From Muribaculaceae bacterium (GTDB lineage Bacteria > Bacteroidota > Bacteroidia > Bacteroidales > Muribaculaceae), in contig VSPE01000026.1 of NCBI GenBank assembly GCA_009775225.1, forward strand, positions 1-30,755: a stretch of DNA of 30,755 nucleotides. Reading direction: 5' to 3'. A model generated the notes under the pieces. The model did no database searches. It was given only the letters and a program-made list of their open reading frames with translations, and was not told the DNA's origin. Below are positions 30,680 through 30,755 of the stretch, piece by piece. How positions within the stretch are numbered: the stretch's first letter is position 1; each line of letters opens with the position of its first letter. The translations under genes were made by a program, and so were the position numbers.

Positions 30680-30755
30680 AGAGGTTGTTTAATAATGCTT
30701 GTTAACGACAGGGCCGAAAATTTTGAGGCGGATTTATTCCTGCGGCAAAGGAGCA
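30680..30755 (+). repeat. Partial diverged palindromic element, truncated by window end
   Basis: It starts AGAGGTTGTTTAA and carries a TTTTGAGGCGGATT block and TGCGGCAAAGGAGC. The complete element B has AGAGATTGTCTAAA, TTTTGAGAGGGATT and TGCGATGAAGGAGC at the same distances. From AGAG to GGAGC is 75 bases in both. I infer the left half of a diverged family member whose centre lies just beyond the window. Confidence 0.6.

Noticed and set aside
1..30755. tRNA genes, rRNA genes or a CRISPR array
   Set aside because: No cloverleaf-like sequence with CCA-type acceptor ends, no rRNA signature and no regularly spaced direct repeats were seen in the intergenic regions. The repeats present are palindromic elements.

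Overview
The window looks like chromosome from a gut-type member of the Bacteroidales, probably Muribaculaceae-like (inference). The reasons are the Bacteroidetes promoter consensus (TTTG, 19-20 bases, TAnnTTTG), the general lack of Shine-Dalgarno sequences, a type IX secretion C-terminal domain, fimbria-like lipoproteins with acidic residues after the lipobox cysteine, and a B12-dependent methylmalonyl-CoA mutase of the succinate/propionate pathway. Almost all genes lie on the minus strand. Only crcB and rpmH are on the plus strand.

Layout by transcription unit. (1) 9436 to 372, minus: a receiver/PEP-synthase-like protein, a coiled-coil protein ending in a sliding-clamp-binding motif, threonine synthase (thrC), a small conserved protein, a lysophospholipid acyltransferase-like protein, a nitrilase-family omega-amidase, an MFS exporter, and an AraC regulator with an N-terminal MxCxxC domain. 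Most junctions are 4-base overlaps, and a perfect 29-bp hairpin follows the last gene. (2) 11265 to 9491: exodeoxyribonuclease III and a membrane acyltransferase. (3) 13046 to 11526: a type IX secreted protein with its own terminator. (4) 18664 to 13099: three nonulosonic-acid (legionaminic/sialic type) sugar-activation genes, then obg, prmC and recX. (5) 22995 to 19003: methylmalonyl-CoA mutase small and large subunits, with a textbook promoter and a terminator beyond a palindromic repeat. (6) 23349 to 23720, plus: fluoride channel crcB. (7) 29836 to 23808: a surface-structure operon of a DUF3575-like outer-membrane protein, a FimB/DUF6562-like lipoprotein, and two GLUG-type lipoproteins that share a nearly identical N-terminal module. 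The last of these is frameshifted. (8) 30250 to 30405, plus: ribosomal protein L34 with promoter and terminator.

The most interesting non-coding signal is a family of about 167-bp palindromic, MITE-like elements. Two nearly identical copies lie in opposite orientation (79-245 and 18839-19005), and the second overlaps the mutB stop codon. Diverged half-copies sit at both ends of the window. A cluster of four consecutive hairpins (23167-23259) lies upstream of the mut promoter.

The best candidates for undescribed biology are three. First is the translationally coupled pair of a coiled-coil protein ending in QLSLF and a receiver/PEP-synthase-like protein. Second is the surface lipoprotein operon with mosaic GLUG paralogs. 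Third is the palindromic element family. All functional statements come from reading motifs by eye; no searches were run.
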